From assembly GCF_006874585.1 (NCBI RefSeq), contig NZ_CP029762.1, positions 651,922 to 715,921 of the forward strand: a DNA stretch of 64,000 nt. Reading direction: 5' to 3'. Positions 33,689 through 42,232 of this stretch are shown here, one piece after another; the first letter of the stretch is position 1; every line of letters starts with the position of its first letter. The notes beneath the pieces were generated by a model. It was not told the origin of the DNA, ran no database searches, and saw only the letters and a program-made list of their open reading frames with translations. This DNA is from Sphingomonas sp. IC081 (GTDB lineage: Bacteria > Pseudomonadota > Alphaproteobacteria > Sphingomonadales > Sphingomonadaceae). The translations under genes were made by a program, and so were the position numbers.

Positions 33689-35365
33689 ATGGACTGGACC
33701 AAGACGATTTCCGCGAAGGCAGGCGACGCACAGACCGGCGCGGCAGACCTGACGGCGGATCTTGTCCGCAAGTACGCCTCGGATCTTCTGCTGCTGGCGC
33801 TTTACGGGCTGGCCTTCGCCGCATTGCATTGGGCTGCCCACCCATGGGGCGGAGGCGGATTCTTTTCGCTATGGTATCCCGCCGCCGGGCTGCGTTTTGC
33901 GGCACTCTGGCGGCGAGGCCTGGCGATCACCCCTTGGTTGATGGCCACGGAACTCTGTGTCGATGCGATGACCGGGGTGCTGCCGCTCACCGGCTCCGGC
34001 GTCATTCACGACAGCATCAACATCATGCGCCCGGCCCTTGCCTACGCTGCCGCGATCGCGATTGCCCGCTCCATGGCCGGCCGCCTGTCGGGCCACCGAG
34101 CCGAAGGCGGCAGCGAACCGGTTACCGCTGCCCCCATGCGCCTGGGTATCGCCGCGCTGCTGGCCCCAGCCCTCAATGCGCTGCTATTCGTACCGCTGGA
34201 ACTGGCGCTTCCTGCCACGGCGGGACCATCGGCAATCCGGGTGCAGCTGGTGGTGTCGCTGACCGGCCTTGCTCTCGGCGACCTGCTCGGCATCATGGTG
34301 CTGGCACCGCCGTTGCTGTCACTCGCACGCTTCTATCGCTCGACCGAACCCCGCGCCCTTGCCATGCCCGGCTGGCGCCTGCTCGTGCCCGGCGCCGTCA
34401 TCCTCGGCGCCTCCATGTGGCTGACCGTCGCGCTATGGCGCGCCGGTCTCGGCGCGCAACCGACACCGCTGCTCCTGGCAGGCGCCTGGATCGGCCTGCG
34501 CCACGGCCGCACCGCCGCCTGGTTCACGATCCTGGCCGTCATTGCCCTGTTCCTCCCCTATTCCGCCGGGCCGCTCGGCGATGGAGAGCGGCTGAACCTG
34601 CACCTCAGCCTCGCCGCCGTCGCCATCGTCACCTGGCTGTCGGGCTGTTACGCCGACACCCAGAAGATTGCCGAGGACATGCTCGCCCGGCGCAACCGCC
34701 TGCTGTTCCAGGCGGAGCGGCTGAAGACGTTGCGGGCAATGTCGGTGGCGGTGATCCACGAGATCAGCCAACCGCTCTCCACATTGGCGATCGAGGCAGG
34801 CCATCTCAGGAGCCGCACGGCCGACCTCGATGCCGACATCGCGCAAAGCGCAGCACTGGTCGACCGCAAGGCCCATGCCCTTTCCGAACTGGTCCGGCGG
34901 CTGCGACGGTTCGGCGGCCGCTCCGTGGACGAGCCGTCTCCCCTGCCGCTGTGCATGCTGCTGCAATCATCCGTGCAGATGGTCGCGCCGGAACTGCGCA
35001 GCGCGGAATGCCAGCTCGTGCTGGCACCGGTTCCGCCCGACCTCACCGTCCATGCCCAGGAAATCGAGCTCTCGCAGGCGATCGTCAACCTGCTGCGCAA
35101 TGCCATCACCGCTGCTGCGGACCGCACCCTGCGGATGAGCACGCAGATGCGGGGCGACGATGCCGTCATCCGGATCACCAACGCCGTTTCGGCCCGCCCC
35201 GTTCCGCCCTCGGCCTCAGGGGCCGGGATGGGCATAGGCGTCATCATCGCCCGCACCATCATCGAGGCCCACGGCGGCATGCTGGTCCGCGACGACGAGC
35301 CGGGCTTCGTGCACATGGTGGTTTCGCTGCCACTCTACACGCCGCGTTCCGGAACCCCGACATGA
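33689..35365 (+). CDS. MASE1-type membrane sensor histidine kinase
   Basis: A 558-residue protein. Residues 30-325 contain about eight hydrophobic segments of the MASE1 type, with FFSLWYPAAGLRFAAL near 58-73. A dimerisation helix with the phosphorylated His357 in VIHEISQPLSTL follows, then an ATPase domain with N-box NLLRNA (Asn471) and a glycine-rich GAGMGIGVIIA. No PAS or GAF domain separates sensor and kinase. It overlaps the response-regulator gene by 4 nt, so the two are a cognate pair. The signal is unknown; adjacency to the xyloglucan genes is only weak evidence of a link. ATG 33689 was chosen from the domain start; no strong ribosome-binding site is visible. Confidence 0.88.
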   Translation: MDWTKTISAKAGDAQTGAADLTADLVRKYASDLLLLALYGLAFAALHWAAHPWGGGGFFSLWYPAAGLRFAALWRRGLAITPWLMATELCVDAMTGVLPLTGSGVIHDSINIMRPALAYAAAIAIARSMAGRLSGHRAEGGSEPVTAAPMRLGIAALLAPALNALLFVPLELALPATAGPSAIRVQLVVSLTGLALGDLLGIMVLAPPLLSLARFYRSTEPRALAMPGWRLLVPGAVILGASMWLTVALWRAGLGAQPTPLLLAGAWIGLRHGRTAAWFTILAVIALFLPYSAGPLGDGERLNLHLSLAAVAIVTWLSGCYADTQKIAEDMLARRNRLLFQAERLKTLRAMSVAVIHEISQPLSTLAIEAGHLRSRTADLDADIAQSAALVDRKAHALSELVRRLRRFGGRSVDEPSPLPLCMLLQSSVQMVAPELRSAECQLVLAPVPPDLTVHAQEIELSQAIVNLLRNAITAAADRTLRMSTQMRGDDAVIRITNAVSARPVPPSASGAGMGIGVIIARTIIEAHGGMLVRDDEPGFVHMVVSLPLYTPRSGTPT

Positions 35366-35991
35366 CGATGCAATCCCCTCACACGGCGCCCCCGCCCGCC
35401 ATGGTCGCCGTGCTGGACGATGATGAAGACCTCGCCTGCACCATTGCCCGGCTACTGACCCGACACGGCTTCGCGGCGCAGGCGTTCTTCGACACCGCAA
35501 CCGTGTCCACGGCACTGGACGGACAGGTATTCGGCTGCCTCGTCAGCGACATCCAGCTCGGCACCACCGATGGCTTCGCTTTCGCGGAAAGCCTGCGCAG
35601 CCGCGTCCCGGCGCTCGCGCTGGTGTTCATGACCGCCTGGCCGACCACCACCCACGCCGTCGACGCCGTGCGCCGCCATGGCGGGCTCGACTATCTGGAG
35701 AAGCCGATCGACACCGACCGCCTTGTCAGCGCCGTCTCCGAAGGGCTGAACTGGTCGGAACGCGAACGGCGGATCCTGACCCTGACGTCCCTGTTCACCC
35801 GGCGCGAACGGGAGGTTTTCGACCTGCTGGTGCGCGGACACAGCAACAAGGAAATCGCCGACCGCCTGGCGATCTCGGCACGCACCGTGGAGGACCACCG
35901 CGCCGCGATCGTGGCCAAGACACAGACCAACGGGCTGGCCCAGCTGATCGCACTCAGCCGCGGTGAGGGAACGCCTCCCCTGCCGCGATAA
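35362..35991 (+). CDS. FixJ/NarL-type response regulator
   Basis: A 209-residue two-domain regulator. The receiver domain has acidic residues LDDDED (18-23), phospho-acceptor D63 in VSDIQLG and K114 in YLEKPI. A LuxR-type helix-turn-helix follows at about 143-200 (TRREREVFDLLVRGHSNKEIA). It is coupled to the MASE1 kinase by an ATGA overlap. It should bind DNA after phosphorylation by that kinase; its targets cannot be identified here. Confidence 0.93.
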   Translation: MTMQSPHTAPPPAMVAVLDDDEDLACTIARLLTRHGFAAQAFFDTATVSTALDGQVFGCLVSDIQLGTTDGFAFAESLRSRVPALALVFMTAWPTTTHAVDAVRRHGGLDYLEKPIDTDRLVSAVSEGLNWSERERRILTLTSLFTRREREVFDLLVRGHSNKEIADRLAISARTVEDHRAAIVAKTQTNGLAQLIALSRGEGTPPLPR

Positions 35992-35995
35992 CGTC

Positions 35996-36012
35996 TCCGG
36001 GAATTTCCCGGA
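35996..36012 (+). terminator. short hairpin after the response-regulator gene
   Basis: TCCGGGA and TCCCGGA form a 7-bp stem with a 3-nt loop, starting 5 nt after the stop codon. It lacks a T-tract. The rest of the 243-nt gap up to cobF holds no supported gene. Confidence 0.4.
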
Positions 36013-36198
36013 TGGTACTCCCTTCAGCCATGCAGCAGTCCCTGTTTCCAGAGGCTGCAGCGCGATCCGCGCTTTGCGCCAGGTGCGACGATTTTACGAG
36101 GCGACCCGAAGGGCGACCCGTTTCACGGGTTTACCCTGGACTGGCTGGCGGGATGGGCGACCCCATCCTGTCAGCCATTTTTCGAAACCAGAATTTTA

Positions 36199-36236
36199 GA
36201 GCAGCTGATCCGATGCAATCGGATCGGAAACTGCTC
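36199..36236. repeat. palindromic intergenic repeat at the end of cobF
   Basis: GAGCAG/CTGCTC (36199-36204 and 36231-36236) encloses GATCCGAT/ATCGGATC (36207-36214 and 36218-36225). The layout, preceded by GAATTTTA, resembles the widespread alphaproteobacterial intergenic palindromes with an AGAGCA-GATC core. The repeat overlaps the cobF stop codon at 36235-36237 and may serve as the 3' end of the cob operon. Confidence 0.55.
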
Positions 36237-37008
36237 AAGGCCGCGAACCCGCTGGCCGTCGCAGCAGATAGATGTCCATTATCCAGCCATGCTTCTCGCG
36301 CAGCATAGCCCTGAGCGGGGCTATGCGCGGCCCGGCCTCGGCCAGCGCCCCGCTGACGAGCGCTTCCTGCGGCAAGCCCAGGAAAGCCCCCCACCAGATC
36401 TCGATACCTTCCGGCGGCAGCGTTTCGAACGCACAGCCCCCGTCAAGCATCACCACCAATGTATCCGCGCCGTCCGGCCAGCCCCGTTCGCGCAGCCGCC
36501 GCCCGGTGGTGATGGTGACGGACGAGGCCAGCGTGTTCAGCGGGATCGCATGGGCCGCCGTCAGCAGTTGCACGCTGCTGATCCCGGGAACGACATGGGT
36601 CCGCAGATCGAGTCCTTCGCGCTGCAATCGCGCGGCAATGCGCAAGGTGCTGTCATAGAGCGAGGGATCGCCCCAGACGAGCAGCGCCAGCTTGCCCCCG
36701 CGCGGGAGATGGGCATCGATCTCGGCCCGCCAGGCCGCGGCGATGGCGGCATGCCAGTCGCGCACCGCCTCGATATAGGGCCCCTCGGCGGCGCGAGCGG
36801 GAAGATCGAACTCCACCACACGCACCGGCCGGGTCAGCACGGCGCCGCAAAGGACGCGGCGCAGATCGACGAGATCGCTTCTGCCATCCCCTTCCCCGCC
36901 CTTGCGCGGGAGCAGGATCAGGTCGGCCCCGTTCATGGCCCGGATCGCCGCCATCGTCAGGTGATCGGGATTGCCGGTGCCAATGCCGATCAGGTGCAGA
37001 TCGATCAT
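36235..37008 (-). CDS. cobF: precorrin-6A synthase (deacetylating)
   Basis: A 257-residue tetrapyrrole methylase. It opens with the GIGTGNPDHLTM loop and has LLVWGDPSLYDST (the GDP motif of SAM-binding methylases) and VVPGISSVQLL. The opening IGIGTGNPDHLT and the segment EKHGWIMDIYLLR near the end are CobF-like. It adds the C1 methyl group and releases acetate in the aerobic pathway, so its presence marks oxygen-dependent corrin synthesis. It is the last gene of the riboswitch-led operon, 8 nt after cobM. Confidence 0.92.
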   Translation of the reverse strand: MIDLHLIGIGTGNPDHLTMAAIRAMNGADLILLPRKGGEGDGRSDLVDLRRVLCGAVLTRPVRVVEFDLPARAAEGPYIEAVRDWHAAIAAAWRAEIDAHLPRGGKLALLVWGDPSLYDSTLRIAARLQREGLDLRTHVVPGISSVQLLTAAHAIPLNTLASSVTITTGRRLRERGWPDGADTLVVMLDGGCAFETLPPEGIEIWWGAFLGLPQEALVSGALAEAGPRIAPLRAMLREKHGWIMDIYLLRRPAGSRP

Positions 37009-37016
37009 CGCCCCGC

Positions 37017-37802
37017 TCAGTCCTCGCGGCCGGCAAAGACCGACTGCGCCGATTGCGGGCGGAAGCGGCGGTCGTAGCCCGCAGCATAAAGGCTGCTTTC
37101 ACCTTCCACATGCGCGCCCAGCGAGGGCCCCACAAGGATCAGCGCGGTACGCTCCATGCTGCCCGCCACCGCCGCCTCCGCCGTTGCCAGCGTGGCGCGC
37201 ACGATCCGCTCGTCCGGCCAGCTCGCCCGCCAGACCACCGCCACCGGGCAGTCGCCGCCGTAGGAAGGCAGGAGATCGCGCACCACCGCCTCCAGATTGT
37301 GGATCGAGAGGTGGATCGCCAGCGTCGCGCCCGTCGCGGCGAAGCGTTCCAGGCTTTCGCGCTCGGGCATCGTGCTGGCCCGGCCGGGGGTGCGGGTCAG
37401 CACCACCGACTGGGCCAGCGCCGGTACTGTCAGTTCCGTTTCCAGCGCGGCGGCAGCGGCGGCAAAAGCCGGAACCCCCGGCGTCACGGTGAAGGGAATG
37501 GCGAGCGCGCGCAGGCGCCGCACCTGCTCGCCCATGGCGGACCAGACCGAAAGATCGCCCGAATGAAGCCGCGCCACGTCCTGCCCGGCCTCATGCGCCT
37601 CGCGGATCGTCTTGATGATCGCGTCGAGGTCCATCGGCGCGGTGTTGACGATGCGCGCGCCCGGCGGGCAATGGCCAAGCACGGCGGCGGGCACCAGCGA
37701 TCCGGCATAGAGGCAGACCGGGCTGGCGGCGATCAGGTCGCGTCCGCGCAAGGTAAGCAGATCGGGCGCGCCGGGACCGGCGCCGATGAAGTGGACAGTC
37801 AA
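37017..37802 (-). CDS. cobM: precorrin-4 C(11)-methyltransferase
   Basis: A 261-residue SAM-dependent tetrapyrrole methylase. VHFIGAGPGAPDLLTLRG at the start, LHSGDLSVWSAMGEQ (the GD loop), and TPGVPAFAAAAAAL are CobM/CbiF signatures. It methylates C11 of precorrin-4. TTG 37802 is chosen: it has AAGGAG 7 nt upstream, overlaps the cobE stop (TTGA), and gives the exact family N-terminus. Longer versions of the frame run into cobE. Confidence 0.92.
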   Translation of the reverse strand: MTVHFIGAGPGAPDLLTLRGRDLIAASPVCLYAGSLVPAAVLGHCPPGARIVNTAPMDLDAIIKTIREAHEAGQDVARLHSGDLSVWSAMGEQVRRLRALAIPFTVTPGVPAFAAAAAALETELTVPALAQSVVLTRTPGRASTMPERESLERFAATGATLAIHLSIHNLEAVVRDLLPSYGGDCPVAVVWRASWPDERIVRATLATAEAAVAGSMERTALILVGPSLGAHVEGESSLYAAGYDRRFRPQSAQSVFAGRED

Positions 37803-38170
37803 GACAAGGCTCCTTCGGCAATGGCGCAAGTGGCCATCCGGTCTGACGAAACGATACGGGGGACGATCAGGCGTGACGGCGCGCCTATCGCGGCGAGCGC
37901 GGAGGCTTCGGCCACGCTGCCGGTACGGCGGGCGGCGAGGCTGGCGGCAGACCGGGTGACTGTCGCCGCCGCCTCCAGCGCGTGCGGGGCGATGCCGAGA
38001 ACCGGAAGTCCAAGCCGCGCGGCCAGTTCGGCCACCAACCCGCACTTGTCCTCAGGCGCGGCGAGCATGGCGATGCGCACGGCAGGCACCTGCCCGCTGG
38101 CAAGCTCGAGCGCATTCTCGAGCGAGGCCAGAGTCGCCCCTTGCCGGCAGCCGAAACCGGCCACGATCAT
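37799..38170 (-). CDS. cobE: cobalamin biosynthesis protein CobE (CbiG C-terminal type)
   Basis: A small 123-residue protein: MIVAGFGCRQGATLASL at the start, IAMLAAPEDKCGLVAELA in the middle and a short Ala-rich end. This is the stand-alone form of the CbiG C-terminal domain used in aerobic pathways; its biochemical role is still poorly defined. ATG 38170 overlaps the cobL stop by 4 nt, and its own stop overlaps the cobM TTG, so cobL-cobE-cobM are tightly coupled. Confidence 0.85.
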   Translation of the reverse strand: MIVAGFGCRQGATLASLENALELASGQVPAVRIAMLAAPEDKCGLVAELAARLGLPVLGIAPHALEAAATVTRSAASLAARRTGSVAEASALAAIGAPSRLIVPRIVSSDRMATCAIAEGALS

Positions 38171-39375
38171 CGCACCGCGCTCCACTGCACCACCGGATAA
38201 TGCGCCTTCCACCCGCGCCGCGTGCCGAGCGGGGCCGCTTGCGCGAGTTCGATCCGCAGCAATTCGCCGCCCTTCTCCGCCTGCCACTTCGCGAGCAGGG
38301 CTTCCGACTCCAGCGTCACCGCATTGGCGACGATGCGTGTGCCCTTGCCGAGCAACCCCCAGAGCGTTTCGAGCAGGGCCTCGCTCAGCCCGCCGCCGAT
38401 AAACACGGCATCGGGCGGCGGCCGGTCTGCCAGAACTTCGGGCGTGCGCCCTTCCACCACCTCCAACCGGTCCACCCCCAGCGCCCGGGCATTGCTCCGC
38501 GCCCGCTCCGCCCGCTCGGGATCGGCCTCGAACCCGGTCGCCTGCATGGCGGGATGAGCGAGCAGCCACTCGATGGCAATGGAGCCCGACCCGCAGCCGA
38601 TGTCCCACAGCCTTTCGCCGGCACGCGGCGCCAGCCCCGAGAGCGTGAGCGCGCGCACGGGGCGCTTGGTGATCTGCCCATCATGCTGGAACCAGTCGTC
38701 AGCCACTCCACTGGCTCGGGGCAGAACCGCCCCGTCCCCTGCGAACCGGATGCCAAGCGCCACTGGATGTACGGTGTCGGCAAATGGCTCGGCATCCGCG
38801 CGCATCGATCGAATGCGCTCGCGCGGGCCGCCCAGCGCTTCCAGCACCGTGACCTCGGACGCGCCGAAACCTTGCGCTGTCAGATAGGCCATGAACTCCG
38901 CCACCGCCGCGCCGTCCCGCACCAGGACCAGCACCTGCATGCCCGGCGCCAGATGGGGGCGCAATCGCGCCAGCGGGGCCGCATGAAGGCCAAGGCAGAC
39001 GGTCGTTTCCAGCGCCCAGCCCAGCCGCGCCGCCGCCAGCGAAAAGGTCGAGCGTCCGGGCATCGCCGTCCACTCGTGCGGCGCCAGATGGCGCGCGATC
39101 ACCGAACCCGCGCCGAACCAGAACGGGTCTCCCGACACCAGCATCACCGTGCGCCGCCCGCGCTCGGCGAGCAGGCCGTCGACGCCGCTGGCAAAGGGCA
39201 CTGGCCATGTCCGGCATTCGGCCTTAAGTCCGCCCACCAGCGCCATGTGCCGCTCGGCGCCGGTCACCAGATCGGCTTGGGCCAGCACCGCGCGGGCATC
39301 AGCGCGGAGGCCGGAAAGGCCATCCTCGCCGATGCCGATCAGCGTCAGCCAGGCCCGCCCGGGAGAATCAGTCAT
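38167..39375 (-). CDS. cobL: precorrin-6Y C(5,15)-methyltransferase (decarboxylating)
   Basis: A 402-residue bifunctional enzyme. The N-terminal tetrapyrrole methylase half (about 8-210) has LTLIGIGEDGLSGL and VSGDPFWFG. The C-terminal Rossmann methyltransferase half (about 235-402) has LWDIGCGSGSIAIEW. Together they methylate C5 and C15 and decarboxylate the C12 acetate. The preferred ATG 39375 shares the palindrome CATG (39373-39376) with the divergent cobK start, so the two start codons overlap by 2 bp. Upstream in-frame starts exist but would read through antisense cobK sequence. Confidence 0.93.
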   Translation of the reverse strand: MTDSPGRAWLTLIGIGEDGLSGLRADARAVLAQADLVTGAERHMALVGGLKAECRTWPVPFASGVDGLLAERGRRTVMLVSGDPFWFGAGSVIARHLAPHEWTAMPGRSTFSLAAARLGWALETTVCLGLHAAPLARLRPHLAPGMQVLVLVRDGAAVAEFMAYLTAQGFGASEVTVLEALGGPRERIRSMRADAEPFADTVHPVALGIRFAGDGAVLPRASGVADDWFQHDGQITKRPVRALTLSGLAPRAGERLWDIGCGSGSIAIEWLLAHPAMQATGFEADPERAERARSNARALGVDRLEVVEGRTPEVLADRPPPDAVFIGGGLSEALLETLWGLLGKGTRIVANAVTLESEALLAKWQAEKGGELLRIELAQAAPLGTRRGWKAHYPVVQWSAVR

Positions 39376-40123
39376 GTCCCATATCCTCATCCTGGGCGGC
39401 ACCACCGAAGCGAGCGCACTCGCCCGCGCCATGGCGGATCGGGGCCTCGACGCCACGCTCAGCTACGCCGGACGCACCGAGGCGCCGCGCGCCCAGCCGA
39501 TCCCGGTGCGGATCGGGGGCTTCGGCGGAGCGGACGGCCTTGCGCAGTACCTGCAGGACCACCGCGTCTCCCACCTGATCGATGCGACCCATCCGTTCGC
39601 GGCCACCATGAGCCGCAACGCTCTGGCCGCCGCCGAGGCGACCGGCACGCCGCTGCTCACGCTCACCCGCCCCGGCTGGGCGCCGCAGCCGGGTGATCGC
39701 TGGCAATCCGTGCCCGATGTCGCCGCCGCCGTCTCCGCGCTGGCCGGACCGCCGCGCCGGGTGATGCTGGCGCTCGGCCGCATGCATGTCGAGGCCTTCG
39801 CCGCGCAAGGCCAGCACCATTACCTGCTGCGCTTCGTCGACCGGCCCCGGCAGCAGCCCGCGCTTCCCGATCATCATCTTGTCGGCGATCGCGGCCCCTT
39901 CACGGCGGAAGACGACATGCACTTGCTGGCACAGCACCGGATCGACGTTGTCGTCTGCAAGAACGCGGGCGGCAGCGGCGCGGAGGCCAAGCTCATCGCC
40001 GCGCGCCGCCTCGGCATTCCGGTCATGATGATCGAACGCCCGGCCGCCGCGCCGACCGAGACCGTGCACACCGTGGAGGCCGTGTTCGACTGGCTCCCTC
40101 ATTCCGCCGATCTCGGCGTGTAG
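39374..40123 (+). CDS. cobK: precorrin-6A reductase, opposite strand to the cob operon
   Basis: A 249-residue protein with the CobK start MSHILILGGTTEASALA, DATHPFAATMSRNA, the VMLALGRMHVEAF block and KNAGGSGAEAKLIAAR. It reduces precorrin-6A to 6B with NADPH. Uniquely in this cluster it lies on the plus strand. Its start overlaps the cobL start and its end overlaps the convergent cobJ end by 25 nt (40099-40123). A minus-strand transcript running from cobJ to cobL would be antisense to the entire gene. A promoter would have to lie inside cobL. Confidence 0.92.
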   Translation: MSHILILGGTTEASALARAMADRGLDATLSYAGRTEAPRAQPIPVRIGGFGGADGLAQYLQDHRVSHLIDATHPFAATMSRNALAAAEATGTPLLTLTRPGWAPQPGDRWQSVPDVAAAVSALAGPPRRVMLALGRMHVEAFAAQGQHHYLLRFVDRPRQQPALPDHHLVGDRGPFTAEDDMHLLAQHRIDVVVCKNAGGSGAEAKLIAARRLGIPVMMIERPAAAPTETVHTVEAVFDWLPHSADLGV

Positions 40124-40848
40124 AGGATCGGCGCACCCTCGCGCGGGATCAGCCGCGTCCGGCTCGACCCGACAATGACCACGGTGCGCATATCGGCCAT
40201 GTCCGGGCTTGCCTCGCCCAGCGTCGTGACCCGCAGGTGTTCCTCGGGCGTCGACACCGCGCGGGCAAACAGGATCGGCCGATCCGCGCCGCAAGCCTCG
40301 CGCAGCACGTCCAGCACGCGGGCGAACCCTTCGGGGCGGGACTGGGAGCGCGGGTTGTAGAATGCCATCGCGAAGTCCGCCTCCGCCGCAAGACGCAGGC
40401 GCCGCTCGATCAGCGCCCATGGCTTGAGGTTGTCCGAAAGGTTGATCGCGCAGAAATCATGCCCCAGTGGCGCCCCCGCGCGGGCGCTGGCCGCCAGCAT
40501 CGCGGTGATCCCCGGCAGCACGCGGATGTCCAGCGAAAGCCACTCCGGCGGCCCCTGCTCCAGTGCCTCGAACACGGCCGCGGCCATCGCGAAAACCCCC
40601 GGATCGCCGGAAGAGACGACCACCACCCGCCTCCCTGCCGCCGCCATCTCCAGCGCATGGGCGGCGCGCTGGAGTTCCACCCGGTTGTCGCTGGCATGGA
40701 GCACCAGCCCCGCGCGCGGGGCGACCCGCGCGACATAGGGGATGTAGCCGACCACATCGCTGGCCTCGGCCAGCGCCTGCGACACTTCCGGCGTGACCAG
40801 CGTCTCGCGGCCCGGGCCGAGCCCGGCGATCGCGATCCACCCGCTCAC
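40099..40848 (-). CDS. cobJ: precorrin-3B C(17)-methyltransferase
   Basis: A 249-residue tetrapyrrole methylase: IAIAGLGPGRETLVTPEV at the start, VVSSGDPGVFAMAAAV (GDPG loop), VLPGITAMLAASARAGAPLGHDFC and MAFYNPRSQSRP are characteristic of CobJ/CbiH. It methylates C17 with ring contraction. GTG 40848 overlaps the cobI stop (GTGA). The 3' end overlaps cobK on the other strand. Confidence 0.93.
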   Translation of the reverse strand: MSGWIAIAGLGPGRETLVTPEVSQALAEASDVVGYIPYVARVAPRAGLVLHASDNRVELQRAAHALEMAAAGRRVVVVSSGDPGVFAMAAAVFEALEQGPPEWLSLDIRVLPGITAMLAASARAGAPLGHDFCAINLSDNLKPWALIERRLRLAAEADFAMAFYNPRSQSRPEGFARVLDVLREACGADRPILFARAVSTPEEHLRVTTLGEASPDMADMRTVVIVGSSRTRLIPREGAPILYTPRSAE

Positions 40849-41606
40849 GGACGGCGGCCCTTGCCGTGGATCAGCAGGATCGAGAAATAGGGCGTCACGG
40901 CTTCCGCTTCGACCAGCGGGGTGATGCGCTGCTCGGCCATGGCGGCATGCTCGACCAGCCATGCCTCATGCTCGCGCCCCGCCGCCGCGACCGCGCGGCG
41001 CAGCTTGGCGAGATTTCGGCCGATCTTCATCACCACCAGCGCATCGGTATCGGCGATCCGCCGCGCGAGATCGGCTTCGGGCAGCGTGGCCATGAGCACC
41101 GTCAGCACATCGTCACCCCAGGTGATCGGTGCACCGCTGGCGGTCCATGCGCCCGACATGCCGGTGATGCCCGGCACGATTTCCACCGGAACCACGCCCG
41201 AAAGCCGTGCGTGAAGGTGCATGAAGGAACCGTAGAAGAACGGGTCGCCCTCGCACAGGACGACAACATCCTCGCCGCGGCGCGCCAGGGTGCCGAGATG
41301 CTCGGTGCAGGCGGCATAGAACTCGGACAGGCAGGCGTTGTAGCGCGGATCGGCCAGCGAGATCTCGGTCGTGACCGGGTATTCCATGGCGAACTCGGCC
41401 ACATCGGCGTGCAACATGCCCTCGACGATCCGGCGCGCCTGTCCGGGGCGGCCGGCCTTGCGGAAATAGGCAAGGTGGCGTGCGCCGCGCACCAGCCGGT
41501 CGGCGCGGACACTCATCAGGTCCTGCGCGCCGGGACCAAGCCCAACCCCGTAGATCGTTCCGGTCTTCACCGCGACGTTCGCCTCGATTCTCGTTTCCGC
41601 GTTCAT
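40845..41606 (-). CDS. cobI: precorrin-2 C(20)-methyltransferase
   Basis: A 253-residue tetrapyrrole methylase with TIYGVGLGPGAQDLMSVRA at the start, VVLCEGDPFFYGSFMHLH (GDP loop) and VEIVPGITGMSGAWTASG, all typical of CobI/CbiL. It makes precorrin-3A. ATG 41606 overlaps the cobH stop by 4 nt; its own stop overlaps the cobJ GTG. Confidence 0.93.
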   Translation of the reverse strand: MNAETRIEANVAVKTGTIYGVGLGPGAQDLMSVRADRLVRGARHLAYFRKAGRPGQARRIVEGMLHADVAEFAMEYPVTTEISLADPRYNACLSEFYAACTEHLGTLARRGEDVVVLCEGDPFFYGSFMHLHARLSGVVPVEIVPGITGMSGAWTASGAPITWGDDVLTVLMATLPEADLARRIADTDALVVMKIGRNLAKLRRAVAAAGREHEAWLVEHAAMAEQRITPLVEAEAVTPYFSILLIHGKGRRP

Positions 41607-42232
41607 TCCGCCTTGCTCCCGATCGCATTGACCGCCGCAACCGTGATGGCGCTTCCCCCCAGCCGCCCTTCGACCACGCAGCACGGCACCGGCTGCTCCG
41701 CCCACAAGGCCGCCTTCGATTCCGCCGCGCCGACGAAGCCGACCGGACAGCCGATGATCGCCGCGGGACGCGGGCATTGCGGATCTTCCAGCATGTTCAG
41801 CAGATGGAACAGCGCGGTCGGCGCATTGCCGATCGCCACCAGCGCCCCGTCCAGATACGGCCGCCAGAGTTCGAGCGCGGCGGCCGAACGGGTATTGCCG
41901 ATCGCCTGCGCCAGCGCCGGAACCTCCGGCGCATTGAGGGTGCAGACCAGCGGATTTCCCGCAGGCAGGCGGGCGCGGGTGATGCCTTCGCTGACCATGC
42001 GCGCATCGCAGAGAATTGGCGCCCCGCTCGCCACCGCCGCCATCGCCGCAGCCGCGAAACCCGGCGAGAAGCGGATGTGCGCGGCGAGGTCTACCAGCCC
42101 GGCAGCGTGAATCATGCGTACCGCGATGCGCTCCTCGTCGGCATCGAAGCGGGCGAGATCGGCCTCGGCGCGGATCGTCGCGAAGGACTGGCGATAGATC
42201 GCCGCGCCGTCGGTCTCGTAATGGTGCGGCAT
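41603..42232 (-). CDS. cobH: precorrin-8X methylmutase
   Basis: A 209-residue CobH/CbiC protein. The catalytic His is in VRMIHAAGLVD; VEGITRARLPAGNP matches the family MVxxGI segment, and IGNAPTALFHLL and GCPVGFVGAAESK are strongly conserved. It moves the C11 methyl to C12, giving hydrogenobyrinate. ATG 42232 shares one base with the cobG stop; the preceding TTG is an alternative start one codon earlier. Confidence 0.94.
   Translation of the reverse strand: MPHHYETDGAAIYRQSFATIRAEADLARFDADEERIAVRMIHAAGLVDLAAHIRFSPGFAAAAMAAVASGAPILCDARMVSEGITRARLPAGNPLVCTLNAPEVPALAQAIGNTRSAAALELWRPYLDGALVAIGNAPTALFHLLNMLEDPQCPRPAAIIGCPVGFVGAAESKAALWAEQPVPCCVVEGRLGGSAITVAAVNAIGSKAE

Noticed and set aside
36012..36308. 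Open frame in the gap between the response regulator and cobF.
   Set aside because: No ribosome-binding site, no recognisable protein, and it overlaps the palindromic repeat and the cobF end.
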